DNA of 5,678 bases, taken from Desulfotomaculum sp. Its GTDB lineage: Bacteria; Bacillota; Desulfotomaculia; Desulfotomaculales; Ammonificaceae. The notes beneath the pieces are model-generated. The model was not told where the DNA came from. It did not search any database and worked only from the letters and a program-made list of their open reading frames with translations. Shown piece by piece: positions 1 to 5,524 of this stretch. How positions within the stretch are numbered: the stretch's first letter is position 1; each line of letters starts with the position of its first letter. The position numbers and the translations under genes are program-made. Location: assembly GCA_012961725.1 (NCBI GenBank), contig DTYU01000088.1:1-5678 (forward strand), written 5' to 3'.

Positions 1-233
1 GCCTCCTCCATCTCCGCGTCCGACAGGAGCGTATTAACCGTTATGTAAACCTTTACCCCCCGGATGTGCGCGTACGCGATCGCCTCTTTCAGCTCTTCGG
101 CGGTGAAATTCGGTGCCTGCCGGCGGGCGTTGAAATCTTTTCCTCCTAAATAGACTGCATCCGCGCCGTTCTGGACCGCGGCTACCAGCCTTTCCCAGTT
201 GCCGGCGGGTGCCAAGAGCTCGGGAACGCGCAT
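1..233 (-). CDS. U32 family protein (peptidase U32 / RNA hydroxylation type), N-terminal part, cut by window edge
   Basis: The first 77 codons are present; the 3' end lies beyond position 1. The product starts MRVPELLAPAGNWERL, followed by NGADAVYLGG (about residues 22-31), FNAR (34-37), NF (42-43) and KVYITVNTLL (61-70). This PELLAPAG...GADAVY.GG...VT.NTL pattern is the beginning of the TIM-barrel-like domain of U32 proteins. They were first called collagenase-like peptidases; studied members such as TrhP and RlhA take part in hydroxylating tRNA wobble uridine or 23S rRNA. The visible part does not separate these subfamilies. The FNAR and VNTLL.D segments lean towards the larger RlhA-like type, but that is weak. 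The ATG start shares its A with the TGA stop of the upstream Nif3 gene (TGATG), and the nearest SD-like bases (AGGA, 4 nt upstream) are weak, so translation is probably coupled to that gene. Confidence 0.9.
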   Translation of the reverse strand, partial: MRVPELLAPAGNWERLVAAVQNGADAVYLGGKDFNARRQAPNFTAEELKEAIAYAHIRGVKVYITVNTLLSDAEMEE

Positions 234-1186
234 CACGTCCTGGCCACCCTGATCAAACCCGAACCGGCGACGATCTCGATCCCCTCCCGCGCAAGCTCGT
301 CCAAAAACAGGTTCATTCCGAGGGAATCGCTTGCCATGTGACCGGCAATGACCACGTTTATGTTATTCTTTTCCGCCTCCTTGCGGTGCTCCTCTTTCAT
401 ATGCATGCCGACCACCGTGCCGACCCCGGCCACCGCTAACTTCGCATAAGCGTCCTGGGAGCCGCTGGTGCCTCCGGTCATATCCACGAAGATCTTCCCT
501 GCGCGGCGCTCCTTTTCCCCCACCACGACCGTCGGACCGGCACCCTGAGCAGCAGCCGTCTTATACTCGGGAATCTCCTTCAGGAGCTTCAAAACATCGG
601 AGAGACGATCCGGCTTCCGCTCGTCGAAGAGCCGCTGCAGGTGGTCGGTCACTAAGTTGTCTGCCGCGGTGTGGACGCACATCAGCGGGATGTCGAGAAG
701 CCTGGCGGCATCCACGGCGCGGAAATGGTTCAGCGGCATTAGCCCCCGCTTGACCTCGCTGATCCGCGAGGTCAAGATCCCCTCTGCTACGTTTATCGGC
801 ACACCGAACCGAGCCAAGATATCCTCCTGCAGGTGCATCACCTCATAAAGCTCCGCTATCGCCCGGCCCTCAGGGTGATGCGCGATGATGAGGTCGATCG
901 GCCGTCCCTTTTCACCGAGCCGGTCCGCCAAGAGAACCTCCGCCGCTTCCATATCGATTCCGACAAATACCCGCCCTGCCTCGCGCTCAGGGTCGCCGAA
1001 CAGGATACGCGTGTCCGCATAAGGGTTGTTGAGCTTTTCGGTATCGTATTCCGCTTTCTCATCCTCCTTCAGCTCCTCGTAACGCTCGCGCTCTTTTGCC
1101 AAGAACGCCCTGACCCCCTCCTCACCTCGGGGGTCCTTGTTCATCCCCAGCTTAACGGCCAAATCATAGATCTCCCGGATCTTCAA
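233..1186 (-). CDS. Nif3/DUF34 family metal-binding protein, long N-terminal form
   Basis: A 317-residue protein of the NGG1p-interacting-factor-3 (Nif3) family, soluble, with no signal peptide or membrane segment. Family landmarks are GID (77-79), IAHHPEG (101-107), VHTAADN (171-177), a Gly-rich stretch at 236-263, and AGHMASDS (281-288). Relatives such as E. coli YbgI bind two metal ions through two adjacent His, an Asp, and a C-terminal His-x3-Glu. The likely equivalents here are H103, H104, D176, H283 and D287, so the last acidic ligand is Asp rather than Glu. The first 70 residues form a charged, largely helical extension (KERERYEELKEDEKAEYDTE), and there is no PII-like insert as in B. 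subtilis YqfO. Biochemical function is unsettled in the family. The start is TTG at 1186-1184, chosen because GAGGTGG lies just upstream and no other start fits. It follows zapA by 23 bp and ends in a one-base overlap with the U32 gene. Confidence 0.9.
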   Translation of the reverse strand: MKIREIYDLAVKLGMNKDPRGEEGVRAFLAKERERYEELKEDEKAEYDTEKLNNPYADTRILFGDPEREAGRVFVGIDMEAAEVLLADRLGEKGRPIDLIIAHHPEGRAIAELYEVMHLQEDILARFGVPINVAEGILTSRISEVKRGLMPLNHFRAVDAARLLDIPLMCVHTAADNLVTDHLQRLFDERKPDRLSDVLKLLKEIPEYKTAAAQGAGPTVVVGEKERRAGKIFVDMTGGTSGSQDAYAKLAVAGVGTVVGMHMKEEHRKEAEKNNINVVIAGHMASDSLGMNLFLDELAREGIEIVAGSGLIRVART

Positions 1187-1190
1187 CGGC

Positions 1191-1197
1191 CCACCTC
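1191..1197 (-). promoter_or_regulatory. Ribosome binding site deciding the TTG start of the Nif3 gene
   Basis: GAGGTGG (1197-1191) is a strong match to the 16S rRNA 3' end and stands 4 nt before the TTG at 1186. The next in-frame Met is residue 15 and has no such site. This supports TTG as the real start. Confidence 0.8.
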
Positions 1198-1209
1198 TTT
1201 CGTACTATT

Positions 1210-1470
1210 TTATTTTACCCGCTCAGACTCAATAAGCTTCACCATCTCCTCATGCTCGTCTTTCAGCCGGAGGTAATCGTCGGCGATGTTCAGCGCCGCT
1301 GCAACGGTTGCTTTCACCAGCGACAGGCGCGAGTTGCGTACGCGAACCTCCTTTATCTTGTTGTTCACGAGGCGCGCAACCCGCTTGATGTGCTCGGCGG
1401 GGGCTTCGCTCCTTAGGATATAGGGTTCGCCGCCGATTTCAACCTCCACCCGGTTCTCCTTCGCCTGCAT
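1210..1470 (-). CDS. zapA: Cell division protein ZapA
   Basis: An 86-residue protein that fits the ZapA family, whose members bundle FtsZ filaments and stabilise the Z-ring. The N-terminal half has the beta-strand pattern VEVEIGGEPYILRSEAP (8-24), followed by a helix with HIKRVARLVNNKIKEV (27-42). The family signature AALNIADDYLRL lies at 58-69 and is followed by a charged C-terminal helix suited to dimer coiled-coil formation. The length is typical for Gram-positive ZapA. The ATG start has GGAGG at 1482-1478 with 7-nt spacing. The gene lies 63 bp after pheT and 23 bp before the Nif3 gene; zapA directly after pheST is a familiar arrangement in Firmicutes and supports the call. Confidence 0.93.
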   Translation of the reverse strand: MQAKENRVEVEIGGEPYILRSEAPAEHIKRVARLVNNKIKEVRVRNSRLSLVKATVAAALNIADDYLRLKDEHEEMVKLIESERVK

Positions 1471-1502
1471 AATTCTCCCTCCAGTGCGGCATTACGCAGT
1501 TT

Positions 1503-1509
1503 TTCGCCA
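1503..1509 (-). promoter_or_regulatory. Possible 0A-box-like site between pheT and zapA
   Basis: The minus strand reads TGGCGAA here, followed by more A residues. It matches the core TGNCGAA of Spo0A boxes and stands 32 bp before the zapA start. A seven-base match can occur by chance, and no clear -35/-10 pair is seen next to it, so this is only a candidate. It would suit a sporulating organism that adjusts a division gene at entry into sporulation, but that is inference. Confidence 0.2.
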
Positions 1510-1533
1510 CATTGAGCAAAACTCCTGCACGGA

Positions 1534-3930
1534 TCAGGACCGAAGAACGGCACCGAACTCTCTTTCGAGCTTTTCTATTACGGCATTAATCCGGGAAGCC
1601 ACCTCTTCGTCGGTCAGGGTGCGGTCTGCCGCCTGAAAAAGCATTGAAAAGGCAAGGCTCCGCGTTCCCTCAGGCAGCTTCGGTCCCTTGTACAGATCAA
1701 AAAGCTCGAGGTTTCGCAGCAGTTCCCCCGCCGCAGTCTTTATCGCCTCCCCGACCGCTGCCGCCGGCACCCCGTCCGGGAGAAGAAAAGCGATGTCCCG
1801 GATTATTCCCGGAAAGCGCGGCAGTTCTCGAAAAGCCGCGGCCTTCCGGACGGTGATAAGCGCCGGTATATCGAACTCCGCAACCACCGCCCGGTTATCG
1901 ATCTCAAACGCCTCCAAAACCTCCGGGTGAAGCTCGCCCATGAACCCTGCCTCCTTATTGTCAACCAGGATCCGGGCCGCACGGCCGGGGTGAAGCGAAG
2001 GGTGGTCACGAAGCGGCATAAAGACCGGTTCTCTTATCCCTGCTCCCCTGAAGAACGCCTCAATAACACCCTTGAGGTAAAAGAAATCCATCTCCCGCGC
2101 CGGGTGTTTCCAGCTCCGCGGCTCTTTTCCCATAGCCGCGAGACCGAGCTTCAGGCGTTCTTCGGGCAGCTCTTCCGCACCATGCGGGTGAAACACCCTT
2201 CCCAACTCGAAAACCGCCGCGCTTTCCACCCGCCGGGAGAGATTCCTTGCAAGAACCTCTAACAGTCCGGGCAAAATCATGGTCCGCAGTACGGACTGCT
2301 CTTCACTGATCGGATTCTTCAGCCGGACCACCTTGCGCAGAGCGTCGTTTGCCGGCAAGCGCAGGCGGTCGAAACAGACCGGATTAATAAAACTGTATGT
2401 AACGACCTCGGTAAGGCCGAGCCCAGTCAGTAACTCTGAAACCCGGCCGAGAAAGGCCTCTTCTGCCGAGCGCCGGCCCGGTGTGGTCTCCCCGAACGGG
2501 AGTGTCGATGGAACCTGGTCGTACCCGTATATCCGGGCCACTTCCTCCATTATGTCCTCTTCGATACCCACATCCGGGCGGAAGGCCGGTACAGAGACGA
2601 CCCACTGCCGCCCGTTCTCCCGAACCCCGAAACCGAGACGTTCCAGCCAATGTACCGCCTCGTTCCATGGCAGTGCCACACCAAGGATCTCCTCAAGCCT
2701 TGCCGGCCGCACGACCACCGTCCTCGGCTCCGGCGGCACCGGATAGCAGTCCACCACCCCGGGCACCGCCTGGCCTGCACCGGTCGCTTCAATCAGCCAG
2801 GCGGTCCTATCCGCCGCCACCACCGCCCCCTCGATATCCACACCCTTTTCGAAGCGGAGCGAGGCCTCTGAACGGATCCCGAGTGCACGTGCGGTACGCC
2901 GGACAGATTTAGGGTTGAAGTTTGCCGATTCCAAAAGCACCGTCGCCGTGGCAGGGGTTACCTCGGTGTCAAGCCCTCCCATCACCCCGGCTACAGCCAC
3001 CGCCCGTTCGGCATCCGCGATGACCAGGTCTTCCGGGGAAAGCTCCCGGCTCACCCCGTCGAGGGAGATAAGCACCTCGCCAGGCACCGCCCGGCGTACA
3101 ACGATCTTCCTGCCCCTCAGGGTTTCGTAGTCGAATGCATGCAGCGGCTGCCCCAATTCGAGCATTACGTAGTTTGTAATGTCAACGATATCGTTTATGG
3201 GTCTCATCCCGGCCAGCCGCAGCCTGGCCTGCATCCACAGCGGCGCCGGGCCCGTCTTTATACTCCGGAAGATCCGGCCGGCGTACCGCCCGCAGAGTTC
3301 CGGCACGGCGATCTCTATCTCGATGTAGCTCCCTGCATCCCCTTTTCCGGATGGCAGCAAAGGCGGCATTTTCAACTCCAGTCCGTATATGGCGGCTACT
3401 TCCCTCGCAACACCGAGCATAGAAAGACAGTCGCCGCGGTTGGGCGTAAGGTCGAGCTCCAAGACCGCGTCAGGGAGCCCTAAGAGCTCGCAGATCTCTA
3501 TCCCCGCCGGTGTTTCAGGGGGCAGGATCATGATTCCCGCCGAGCGCTCCTCAAGCCCCAGCTCGGCTTCGGAACAGATCATGCCTTGAGAGGTGACGCC
3601 CCGAAAACGTGCCTTCTTCACCGCCCTCCCGTTTGCCAGCCGGGCACCTTCCATTGCCAGTGGAACGACCGCCCCGCGAAACACGTTCGGTGCCCCTGTC
3701 ACGACCTCGTATGCCGCAGCACCCGTATCCGCGGTGCAGATACTGAGCCTGTCCGCGTTCGGATGGGGCCCGACCTCGCGAACCACCGCCGTAGTTACTC
3801 CCTCTATCCCTTCACCCACCGTAATCACCGCATCTACGGCGATCCCGGCTGCCGTAAGCCTCTCCGCCAGTTCCCCAGGCTGCACCGGGATCTCCACGAA
3901 CTCGCTTAGCCATTTCAAAGGGACCCGCAC
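1534..3930 (-). CDS. pheT: Phenylalanyl-tRNA synthetase beta subunit
   Basis: A 798-residue cytoplasmic protein, the larger subunit of the alpha2-beta2 enzyme that charges tRNA-Phe. Domains in order: N-terminal segment starting MRVPLKWLSEFV; EMAP/OB-fold tRNA-binding domain about 40-150 (GPHPNADRLSICTADTG at 54-70, GVTSQGMICSEAELG at 111-125); B3/B4 editing domain with INDIVDITNYVMLELGQPL (245-263), which hydrolyses mischarged Tyr-tRNA-Phe in relatives; B5 domain ending PDVGIEEDIMEEVARIYGY (452-470); a synthetase-like core; and a C-terminal ferredoxin-fold anticodon-binding domain (700-798, RELPRFPGIIRDIAFLL). The length is normal for bacteria. The open frame extends upstream to a TTG at 3957, but the GTG at 3930 is preferred: GGAGG stands 7 nt before it and it gives the usual MRV.L.WL start. 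The gene lies 71 bp behind pheS. Confidence 0.97.
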   Translation of the reverse strand: MRVPLKWLSEFVEIPVQPGELAERLTAAGIAVDAVITVGEGIEGVTTAVVREVGPHPNADRLSICTADTGAAAYEVVTGAPNVFRGAVVPLAMEGARLANGRAVKKARFRGVTSQGMICSEAELGLEERSAGIMILPPETPAGIEICELLGLPDAVLELDLTPNRGDCLSMLGVAREVAAIYGLELKMPPLLPSGKGDAGSYIEIEIAVPELCGRYAGRIFRSIKTGPAPLWMQARLRLAGMRPINDIVDITNYVMLELGQPLHAFDYETLRGRKIVVRRAVPGEVLISLDGVSRELSPEDLVIADAERAVAVAGVMGGLDTEVTPATATVLLESANFNPKSVRRTARALGIRSEASLRFEKGVDIEGAVVAADRTAWLIEATGAGQAVPGVVDCYPVPPEPRTVVVRPARLEEILGVALPWNEAVHWLERLGFGVRENGRQWVVSVPAFRPDVGIEEDIMEEVARIYGYDQVPSTLPFGETTPGRRSAEEAFLGRVSELLTGLGLTEVVTYSFINPVCFDRLRLPANDALRKVVRLKNPISEEQSVLRTMILPGLLEVLARNLSRRVESAAVFELGRVFHPHGAEELPEERLKLGLAAMGKEPRSWKHPAREMDFFYLKGVIEAFFRGAGIREPVFMPLRDHPSLHPGRAARILVDNKEAGFMGELHPEVLEAFEIDNRAVVAEFDIPALITVRKAAAFRELPRFPGIIRDIAFLLPDGVPAAAVGEAIKTAAGELLRNLELFDLYKGPKLPEGTRSLAFSMLFQAADRTLTDEEVASRINAVIEKLEREFGAVLRS

Positions 3931-3937
3931 AACAAAT

Positions 3938-3942
3938 CCTCC
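3938..3942 (-). promoter_or_regulatory. Ribosome binding site fixing the GTG start of pheT
   Basis: GGAGG (3942-3938), within AAGGGAGGA, stands 7 nt before GTG at 3930. The upstream in-frame TTG at 3957 would place this SD inside the coding region, so the nine extra codons are rejected. Confidence 0.85.
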
Positions 3943-3950
3943 CTTGCAAT

Positions 3951-3988
3951 GAATCAAAGGGCAGAAATCAATTATTGACCCCTGATTC
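3951..3988 (-). repeat. Hairpin in the pheS-pheT spacer
   Basis: The arms GAATCAGGGG (3988-3979) and CCTTTGATTC (3960-3951) pair over 10 bp in the transcript, including two G-U pairs, around an 18-nt loop. The loop contains a second palindrome, TCAATAATTGA (3978-3968). There is no following U-tract, so this is not a terminator. It ends 8 nt before the pheT SD (3942) and may affect mRNA stability or the PheS:PheT ratio; that role is inference. Confidence 0.5.
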
Positions 3989-4001
3989 CGAACCCTGAAG
4001 A

Positions 4002-5024
4002 CTAAAACTGACTCAAGAAGCGAAGGTCGTTGTCAAAAAAGAGCCGCATGTCCCTGATACCATATTTGAGCATTGCGATCCGCTCGATCCCCATCCCGAA
4101 AGCGAACCCCCGGCATTTCTCCGGATCGTAGCCCGAGACCGCGAGCACCCGGGGATGAACCATCCCGGCGCCTAAGATCTCCAGCCAACCGGTATCCTTG
4201 CAGATCCGGCACCCCTCCCCGCCGCAGTTGAAGCAGGATATGTCGACCTCCGCGCTCGGTTCGGTAAACGGGAAGTAGCTCGGCCGGAACCGCATCCGCG
4301 TATTCGCACCGAACATCTCCCGCGCAAAAGCCAAAAGAACCCCTTTCAGGTCGCTGAAGCGGATATCCGTATCGACCGCCAGCCCCTCAACCTGGTGGAA
4401 CATAGGGCAGTGCGTGGCATCGTCATCCCGCCGGTAAACCTTCCCGGCCGCGATCACTTTTACCGGCAAATCCGGCGCAAGGCGTTCGAGCGTCCGCACC
4501 TGTACCGGGGAGGTATGTGTGCGGAGTAGAATCTCGTCGGAAATGAAGAAGGTGTCCTGCATGTCCCGCGCCGGGTGGTCCTTCGGCAGGTTTAGAGCCT
4601 CAAAGTTGTAATAGTCCAGCTCCACCTCTGGCCCTTCGGCTGTACTGAAGCCAAGTCCGAGGAAAATCTCTTCGATCTCCGCCCTTATCAGGTTCAGGGG
4701 ATGTCTGTGTCCGACCATGACCGGATAACCGGGCAGCGTCACATCGATCGCTTCCGCTTCGAGCCTGCTGCTTATGGCCTGCTCCCGCAGCACCGCCGTC
4801 CGGTCGGCAAGCGCCCGCTCAAACCTTTCCTTTAACTCGTTGGCTCGCTGCCCGACAAGCGGCCGCTCTTCAACCGACAGCGATCCCATCTTCCGCAGGA
4901 TCTGCGTCAACTCCCCTTTTCTGCCGAGGAAACGCACCCGCGCCGCCTCGATTTCCTGAAGGCTCTTCGCTGTTTTGATCGCATCCTGCGCCCGTTCCCA
5001 AATGTCATCCAGTTCTCTGAGCAC
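4002..5024 (-). CDS. pheS: Phenylalanyl-tRNA synthetase alpha subunit
   Basis: A 340-residue catalytic subunit of phenylalanyl-tRNA synthetase, which activates phenylalanine with ATP and transfers it to tRNA-Phe together with PheT. Residues 1-85 are the charged coiled-coil arm that contacts tRNA. The class II catalytic core follows, with GHRHPLN (105-111), DHPARDMQDTFF (149-160), HTSPVQ (170-175), the motif 2 region VYRRDDDATHCPMFHQVEG (196-214), FRPSYFPFTEPSAEVD (246-261) and motif 3 GFAFGMGIER (306-315). Four cysteines at 264, 267, 272 and 275 (C-x2-C-x4-C-x2-C) form a zinc-ribbon-like insert, known from many Firmicutes PheS but absent from E. coli PheS; metal binding is inferred. The frame could begin at a TTG at 5048, but GTG at 5024 has GGAGG exactly 7 nt upstream and gives the usual length. 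It is the first gene of the operon. Confidence 0.97.
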   Translation of the reverse strand: MLRELDDIWERAQDAIKTAKSLQEIEAARVRFLGRKGELTQILRKMGSLSVEERPLVGQRANELKERFERALADRTAVLREQAISSRLEAEAIDVTLPGYPVMVGHRHPLNLIRAEIEEIFLGLGFSTAEGPEVELDYYNFEALNLPKDHPARDMQDTFFISDEILLRTHTSPVQVRTLERLAPDLPVKVIAAGKVYRRDDDATHCPMFHQVEGLAVDTDIRFSDLKGVLLAFAREMFGANTRMRFRPSYFPFTEPSAEVDISCFNCGGEGCRICKDTGWLEILGAGMVHPRVLAVSGYDPEKCRGFAFGMGIERIAMLKYGIRDMRLFFDNDLRFLSQF

Positions 5025-5031
5025 CGCCGGC

Positions 5032-5037
5032 CCTCCT
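5032..5037 (-). promoter_or_regulatory. Ribosome binding site fixing the GTG start of pheS
   Basis: AGGAGG (5037-5032) stands 7 nt before the GTG at 5024. The TTG at 5048 has no SD and would put this site inside the gene. GGAGGG (5036-5031) is also complementary to CCCTCC further upstream in the leader. Confidence 0.85.
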
Positions 5038-5087
5038 CGAAAAACCAATCAACCGCCATCAAAATTACGGGGACACCATACTAAATT

Positions 5088-5116
5088 ATTATTCCCTCCA
5101 GCCCGCAGGCCGGCAA
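5088..5116 (-). promoter_or_regulatory. Possible secondary promoter close to pheS
   Basis: TTGCCG (5116-5111), 17 nt, AATAAT (5093-5088). The -35 matches 4 of 6 and the -10 matches 5 of 6 consensus bases. It would start transcription near 5081 and give a leader of about 57 nt that lacks the upstream arm of the inverted repeat. Weaker than the promoter at 5268-5296. Confidence 0.35.
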
Positions 5117-5162
5117 AAGGAACGATAAGGTCATTTTCCACAGACAGATTCTATGGAGGGAA
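5092..5162 (-). repeat. Perfect 9-bp inverted repeat in the pheS leader
   Basis: TTCCCTCCA (minus strand 5162-5154) and TGGAGGGAA (5100-5092) are exact complements separated by 53 nt. The CCCTCC in the upstream arm is also complementary to GGAGGG at the pheS ribosome binding site (5036-5031). The two GGAGGG copies could therefore compete for the one CCCTCC. The pairing is seen in the sequence; a regulatory role is inference. Confidence 0.45.
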
Positions 5163-5267
5163 CAAACCTTCCCGTGGAACACTCCTTCACAACCGCTTAA
5201 CTCTCACTTTAGACTAGACAAGCCTTTTTCACAAAAAACCCACCCTAAACCAAGCACATCCTAAATA

Positions 5268-5296
5268 ATTTTAGCCTTTAAAGACCGATTTGTAAA
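5268..5296 (-). promoter_or_regulatory. Probable main promoter of the pheST operon
   Basis: TTTACA (5296-5291), a 17-nt spacer, and TAAAAT (5273-5268): each box matches the sigma-A consensus at 5 of 6 positions with ideal spacing. The start of transcription would be near 5261. The -35 box uses the last T residues of the upstream terminator, so the two transcription units abut without a gap. Confidence 0.6.
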
Positions 5297-5332
5297 ACAA
5301 AAAAGCCCTCGCTTCTCAGAAGAGGCAAGAGC
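5293..5332 (-). terminator. Rho-independent terminator of the yqzL-like transcript
   Basis: GCTCTTGC (5332-5325) pairs with GCGAGGGC (5312-5305), including G-U pairs, around a 12-nt loop that can fold further (CTC...GAG). It is followed at once by TTTTTTGTTTT on the minus strand. The position after the small gene and before the pheS promoter is what a unit-ending terminator would have. The opposite strand has no T-run after the stem, so it acts in the minus direction. Confidence 0.85.
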
Positions 5333-5431
5333 ATTAAGGACACTTTCTCCCGTCAGAAGGAATACGGGCGCAATAGCTATCGCATATGATATGCGGCGCC
5401 ACCGGCGGCTTTAGGTTAGCTTCGTACCGGG
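5333..5431 (-). other. Structured 3' untranslated region of the small gene
   Basis: About 100 nt between the stop codon and the terminator, crowded with self-complementary text. GCCG-CCGG-TGGC (5409-5398) can form a small hairpin. GGCGC (5400-5396) pairs with GCGCC (5371-5367) and encloses the palindrome CGCATAT-C-ATATGCG (5395-5381) and ATAGCTAT (5380-5373). CCCGT (5368-5364) pairs with ACGGG (5353-5349). Some of these pairings are mutually exclusive. I do not recognise a named RNA family. It could be a stabilising 3' UTR, a processed small RNA, or a regulatory element. Confidence 0.4.
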
Positions 5432-5524
5432 TCAGTGCACCGCCAGCCTGCGGTAAAGAACGTAAGCCCTGACAGATCCGGTCCTTTCAAAGAGTCTCCA
5501 AAAAAACTCGGCGGTCCAGAACAC
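5432..5524 (-). CDS. YqzL-family small protein, 30 residues
   Basis: A very short gene with a family-like sequence: residues 2-9 are FWTAEFFW, then RLFERTGSVRAYVLYRR (10-26), then LAVH and TGA. The pattern W-x-x-F-x-x-T-G-[SN]-[IV]-x-x-Y-x-L-[YF]-[KR] is the core of YqzL-like proteins of endospore-forming Firmicutes. Their function is not established; in B. subtilis yqzL lies between era and recO. Family members are usually about 45-50 residues, so this one is short at both ends. The start is GTG at 5524, the only usable in-frame start. The upstream text GAAAGGTTGTGA (5540-5529) matches the extended anti-SD complement at 10 of 12 positions, with the GGAGG-equivalent 7 nt before GTG, the same spacing as pheS, pheT and zapA. 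It has its own promoter and terminator. It is a soluble, basic, aromatic-rich peptide. The family call comes from memory of the motif. Confidence 0.75.
   Translation of the reverse strand: MFWTAEFFWRLFERTGSVRAYVLYRRLAVH

Larger units (their letters stand above)
5025..5261 (-). promoter_or_regulatory. pheS: Leader region of pheS, about 237 nt, no recognised riboswitch
   Basis: If transcription starts from the promoter at 5296-5268, this stretch is the 5' leader. No protein-coding gene can be supported: the open frames are short, start with GTG and lack proper SD sites. A tRNA-Phe-sensing T-box is common before Firmicutes pheS, but the conserved AGGGTGGNACCGCG element is absent. The nearest text is AGGGTGGG followed by six T at 5246-5233, which lacks the ACCGCG part, and no GC-rich stem stands before that T-run. 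The main structure seen is the 9-bp inverted repeat at 5092-5162. Confidence 0.5.

Noticed and set aside
5132..5198. Short GTG-started frame in the pheS leader (MKECSTGRFVPS...), considered as an attenuator leader peptide
   Set aside because: It has only one Phe codon, a poor SD, and no terminator/antiterminator pair after it.
209..5217. Many plus-strand and alternative-frame open frames of 60-155 codons within the operon
   Set aside because: They lie antisense or out of frame to clearly recognised genes, have low-complexity Pro/Arg/Ser-rich products, and lack SD sites; they are by-products of GC-rich coding sequence.
5398..5404. GGTGGCGCCGC read as a T-box (TGGNACCGC)
   Set aside because: It has G instead of the invariant A, and N would be C, which does not match the A discriminator base expected for tRNA-Phe. 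It stands before the terminator of a coding unit and no Stem I features are seen.
5331..5486. Minus-strand open frame overlapping the small gene and its 3' UTR, ending in a Cys-containing tail (ICDSYCARIPSDGRKCP)
   Set aside because: It has no ATG, only an internal GTG at 5402 without an SD, and overlaps strong inverted repeats that explain the sequence better.
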